Part shown: in pieces, positions 14,525-16,611 of the stretch
Position numbering within the stretch: position 1 is the stretch's first letter
Layout of the letters: the number at the start of each line of letters is the position of its first letter
Source: JAWUVP01 sp034112285
Lineage (GTDB): Bacteria; Pseudomonadota; Gammaproteobacteria; JABDGN01
Direction: 5' to 3'
Assembly (NCBI GenBank): GCA_034112285.1
Contig: JAWUVP010000053.1
Span: forward strand, 1 to 16,611
Length of the DNA: 16,611 nucleotides
Notes under the pieces: generated by a model
Databases searched by the model: none
Seen by the model: only the letters and a program-made list of their open reading frames with translations
Told to the model about the DNA's origin: nothing
Program-made: the position numbers and the translations under genes

Positions 14525-15880
14525 TTAAATTTTATTGGTAATCTCAATACAGCCATTTAGAAAAGGAGCTTTTTTCGGGAACGAGGTGGTCTGGCATTGT
14601 TGTAATGCTGTTTGGAAAGCTTCATTGCTATTGATAACATCATTTGATGAAGTCATTTTAGTATTACTGTCAGCCACATAATGGTAAAAATTAAACTTTA
14701 CTGATTTAGCCATTTCATACAAAATTGTTCCATCAATTTTTAAATTACCCTCTTGAATATCCGCAAGGTATTTATTAAGCAATGATTTTACGTTATACAT
14801 ATCAGTTAATGTGCTTGAGCGACTGCTTGATTTTTTCGACAATTTCATAGCCGTATGATATTGAAAAGAATAAAAAATAGGTACGGCATCAGGATCAAAA
14901 ACATTAAAGTCAGCTGGCCCAATAATAATCGGTGCATATCTACTGCCATACTCTTCCTCAAAAACCTTTCTTAAACCTTCTATTGGCGCAACAGTATCAT
15001 CTATCATTGGCCGAAAACCTGGAACAGCCCCGACACTCATGGCCAACAAATGACTTGCTATATCAACGACATAAGGACAGGGCTTGATATCTCTTTGGGA
15101 TTGTATTCGCGAAAAAGTTAAATCCCAACAGAACTGATTACGCCAAAACTGACTACTACTCCAAGCACGCTGTGCAGCATAATTTTTGAACTCATACCAA
15201 GCAGGATCATGTATTGCATCAACCCATTTTTTAGAGAAAAATATGATTTCCGTCGCCCATGGCTGCTGAAACTCAGCATGATTAGCAATATCTTTGAAAA
15301 TTAACCAATGATCCTGCAAACATTTAGGTGCATCACTTTTAAGATCATACCTTTTTTGAATCTTAGAAAAAGAAAAAGCTTCTTTAATTTTTGGGAGCAT
15401 AAAAACAGAACGCGCTCCTGCCGTCATATCCCACAATGGAATTGGCGTATTATAGCTAACCCTCTTTGTTAATGGCTCATCAAATAAGGACCAAACACCA
15501 AAAAGAGAACCTGGCTGAATTAAGCTATACGATGAAATTCGATTTTCAATAGGGATAAATAAATCGAGTGTATTTTTTAACACCATCGTCATCGGATTGG
15601 TTCCCATGGTGTATCCAATCTTGTTTTTTATATTTTTACTAACGCGTGAGTCTTCAAAAGGTACAAGCCCTCCCTCTTTTAGTGGAAAAAACATTTTCCC
15701 CTCTTTTAGGATCTGACTACCATAAGGGTATTTTGCACGAAAAACAGTATAAGAATTATCAGGAGCAATATTATCAATAATATTCGCCAGTGCTGGGTTT
15801 ACACTCAGAACATCGCCTCTAATTTGAGGCCACGTTAATTCTTCTAATGCAACAGTCGAACTCATAGTTACTTTGGGCAA
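14525..15880 (-). CDS. Unrecognised 451-residue protein, gene C, possible cyclic-nucleotide-binding-like N-terminus
   Basis: I do not recognise this protein with confidence. Residues about 47-167 follow the order of a cyclic-nucleotide-binding beta-roll: YPYGSQILKEGKMFF, then MTMVLKNTLDLFIP, then SLIQPGSLFGVWSLFDEP, then AGARSVFMLPKI. The typical phosphate-binding cassette is not obvious, so ligand binding is uncertain. Residues 185-260 are rich in Trp and aromatics (HWLIFKDIANH, FFSKKWVDAIHDPAWYEF, FWRNQFCWDL). A conserved-looking SVGAVPGFRPMIDD follows at 282-295. The C-terminal third is polar with a Ser-rich patch (348-357). No membrane helix, signal peptide or reverse-transcriptase or nuclease motif is seen. 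The start is TTG at 15880, chosen because AGGA lies 5 nt upstream; ATG at 15865 would give 446 residues but has a weak site. The gene is AT-rich and lies between two A-B modules on the same strand. Confidence 0.8.
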   Translation of the reverse strand: MPKVTMSSTVALEELTWPQIRGDVLSVNPALANIIDNIAPDNSYTVFRAKYPYGSQILKEGKMFFPLKEGGLVPFEDSRVSKNIKNKIGYTMGTNPMTMVLKNTLDLFIPIENRISSYSLIQPGSLFGVWSLFDEPLTKRVSYNTPIPLWDMTAGARSVFMLPKIKEAFSFSKIQKRYDLKSDAPKCLQDHWLIFKDIANHAEFQQPWATEIIFFSKKWVDAIHDPAWYEFKNYAAQRAWSSSQFWRNQFCWDLTFSRIQSQRDIKPCPYVVDIASHLLAMSVGAVPGFRPMIDDTVAPIEGLRKVFEEEYGSRYAPIIIGPADFNVFDPDAVPIFYSFQYHTAMKLSKKSSSRSSTLTDMYNVKSLLNKYLADIQEGNLKIDGTILYEMAKSVKFNFYHYVADSNTKMTSSNDVINSNEAFQTALQQCQTTSFPKKAPFLNGCIEITNKI

Positions 15881-15883
15881 AGC

Positions 15884-15891
15884 TTTCCTTT
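15884..15891 (-). promoter_or_regulatory. Ribosome binding site supporting a TTG start for gene C
   Basis: AAAGGAAA on the minus strand puts AGGA 5 nt before the TTG at 15880. The next in-frame ATG (15865) has only AAAG in front of it. The rare start codon may keep expression low. Confidence 0.5.
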
Positions 15892-15986
15892 AGCACTCTA
15901 AAGGGCCACATCATACCGCCCTTCACATTTTAAATTTAAGCTAAATAGGTATTCTCACAACCCTTCCTCTCAGTTTATTCTTACCC

Positions 15987-16014
15987 AGTATAATACAATT
16001 AATATTAAATGCAA
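15987..16014 (-). promoter_or_regulatory. Candidate promoter of gene C
   Basis: In the 283-nt gap before gene C (15881-16163), TATACT (15987-15992) stands 16 nt after TTGCAT (16009-16014) on the minus strand: a good -10 and a poor -35. The leader would be about 100 nt. The -10 region overlaps a plus-strand TATAAT (15989-15994). The rest of this gap is AT-rich, and no gene or clear terminator for the upstream module is seen in it. Confidence 0.4.
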
Positions 16015-16163
16015 ATTCATACTGTATTTTCATTTACACTCCGTTTTTAGCTTTATCACGGCATAAAAAACAAAAACACACTCTATACTGCAAGTTCTTT
16101 ATTAAAAACTCATGCAAAATATCTCGCACCCTATTAAGTATAAAAAATTATTACAAACACAAA

Positions 16164-16451
16164 TCAATACACCTCAGGATAATGCTCCGGACACAATTGA
16201 AAATGCAAGCTAATCAATTTCGCACCCACGCGAAACGATAATTCGTTAAAATTTTTCTGCAAGACTTGTTGAATAACCTCCAACCGCGTCCCAGCAAAAA
16301 CCGCTATGGCACTTAAGCTATAATTATGCTCTTTAATGTCAGCTACCACTCGATGCCACGGCACATCTTTGTTTAAAAATTCCTTTCCGAAACGGCAAAA
16401 CGATTTTTCACCTGGCTTAAATTCTGGATAGGGTGGCTTTTTCTTTGACAT
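16164..16451 (-). CDS. Small helix-turn-helix-like protein, module gene B (copy 2)
   Basis: This is the 95-residue paralogue of the protein at 13556-13843, 76% identical (72/95). The proline-rich basic start and SFCRFGKEFLN are unchanged. The central YSLSAIAVFAGTRLEVIQQV (44-63) is closer to a classical helix-turn-helix than copy 1, with Gly54 at the turn. LSFRVGAKLISLHFQLCPEH follows. Most changes fall in residues 34-70, the putative DNA-reading part (D38-IKEHN, GTRLE versus QTQLS), which would suit different DNA targets. AAGGAGAG lies just before the ATG at 16451. It is preceded by a partial gene A copy and followed, after 283 nt, by gene C. Function is inferred from the motif only. Confidence 0.85.
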   Translation of the reverse strand: MSKKKPPYPEFKPGEKSFCRFGKEFLNKDVPWHRVVADIKEHNYSLSAIAVFAGTRLEVIQQVLQKNFNELSFRVGAKLISLHFQLCPEHYPEVY

Positions 16452-16567
16452 GGTTGTCTCTCCTTAGATTGATGATTTAATTGCGACTAATGGTTGGGCT
16501 GCAAGCAGTGGGGCGGGCTAGTCTTGCTCGCCTTGCTTGTGACATTTGGGTGTATTGCTGCCTTTGA
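16164..16567 (-). repeat. Diverged direct repeat, copy 2 (gene B plus end of gene A)
   Basis: This is the partner of 13556-13957. It shares the gene B frame throughout, the CTCCTTAGATTGATG segment covering the ribosome site, and the GGGTGTATTGCTG segment inside gene A. The similarity fades just before the window edge, so the full extent of the module cannot be seen. Confidence 0.85.
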
Positions 16568-16611
16568 TTCTAATATCTGATAGCTATGCATTATTAATTG
16601 CTCCGCTTCAT
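16487..16611 (-). CDS. C-terminal part of module gene A (copy 2), cut by window edge
   Basis: Reading the minus strand from the right edge gives 40 residues, EAEQLIMHSYQILESKAA then IHPNVTSKASK, PPHCLQPNH and a TAG stop at 16487-16489. This matches residues about 59-78 of the copy-1 protein (AIHPNITSKPSK, RHCL). Several nucleotide changes are silent (for example AAC/AAT, AAA/AAG, CAT/CAC), as expected of a coding frame. The stop comes 35 nt before gene B, whereas copy 1 reads on to the ribosome site, so the two proteins end differently. The N-terminal half lies outside the window, so whether it is intact is unknown. Confidence 0.6.
   Translation of the reverse strand, partial: EAEQLIMHSYQILESKAAIHPNVTSKASKTSPPHCLQPNH

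Noticed and set aside
13556..16611. CRISPR array or retron
   Set aside because: There are no short regularly spaced repeats, no Cas-like protein and no reverse-transcriptase motif in gene C.
13556..16611. Composite transposon with the A-B copies as insertion sequences
   Set aside because: No transposase motif is seen in A or B, no terminal inverted repeats or target duplications were found at the copy ends, and the copies are diverged.

Overview
The window reads as a moderately AT-rich gammaproteobacterial chromosome. The evidence is the gene order atpIBEFHAGDC-glmU-glmS, which matches the Escherichia coli order, together with pilT, yggS, yggT and yajQ homologues of gammaproteobacterial type. 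A host-associated lineage such as the Legionellales would fit the base composition and the small dispersed palindromes, but that placement is a guess; a 16S or ribosomal-protein match would settle it.

Region 1 (1-9772, minus strand) is one long housekeeping transcription block. A strong sigma70-like promoter at 9744-9772 precedes atpI and the eight F1Fo ATP synthase structural genes (atpB, E, F, H, A, G, D, C). A 211-nt gap with two hairpins and a candidate internal promoter follows, then glmU and the start of glmS, which runs off the left edge. ATP synthase makes ATP from the proton gradient; GlmS and GlmU make UDP-N-acetylglucosamine for peptidoglycan and lipopolysaccharide. Immediately upstream on the same strand is pilT (type IV pilus retraction ATPase), in place of the parAB/rsmG genes often found beside atp in this class.

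Region 2 (10929-13369, plus strand) is divergent from pilT and holds four close-packed genes: yggS (pyridoxal-phosphate homeostasis), yggT (membrane protein), a LexA/S24-family regulator that lacks the usual Ala-Gly self-cleavage pair, and yajQ. proC, commonly found between yggS and yggT, is absent.

Region 3 (13370-16611, minus strand) is an accessory block, visibly richer in A/T. It has a repeated two-gene module: a small unrecognised basic protein (A) followed by a 95-residue helix-turn-helix-like protein (B). One module is complete (13556-14124); a diverged second copy lies at the right edge (16164-16611), its first gene cut by the window end. Between them lies a 451-codon gene (C) of unknown function, whose N-terminal third resembles a cyclic-nucleotide-binding or jelly-roll beta fold. 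The module near the core genes ends in a clear intrinsic terminator (13440-13480). The layout [A'-B']-C-[A-B] is the best candidate here for an undescribed system.
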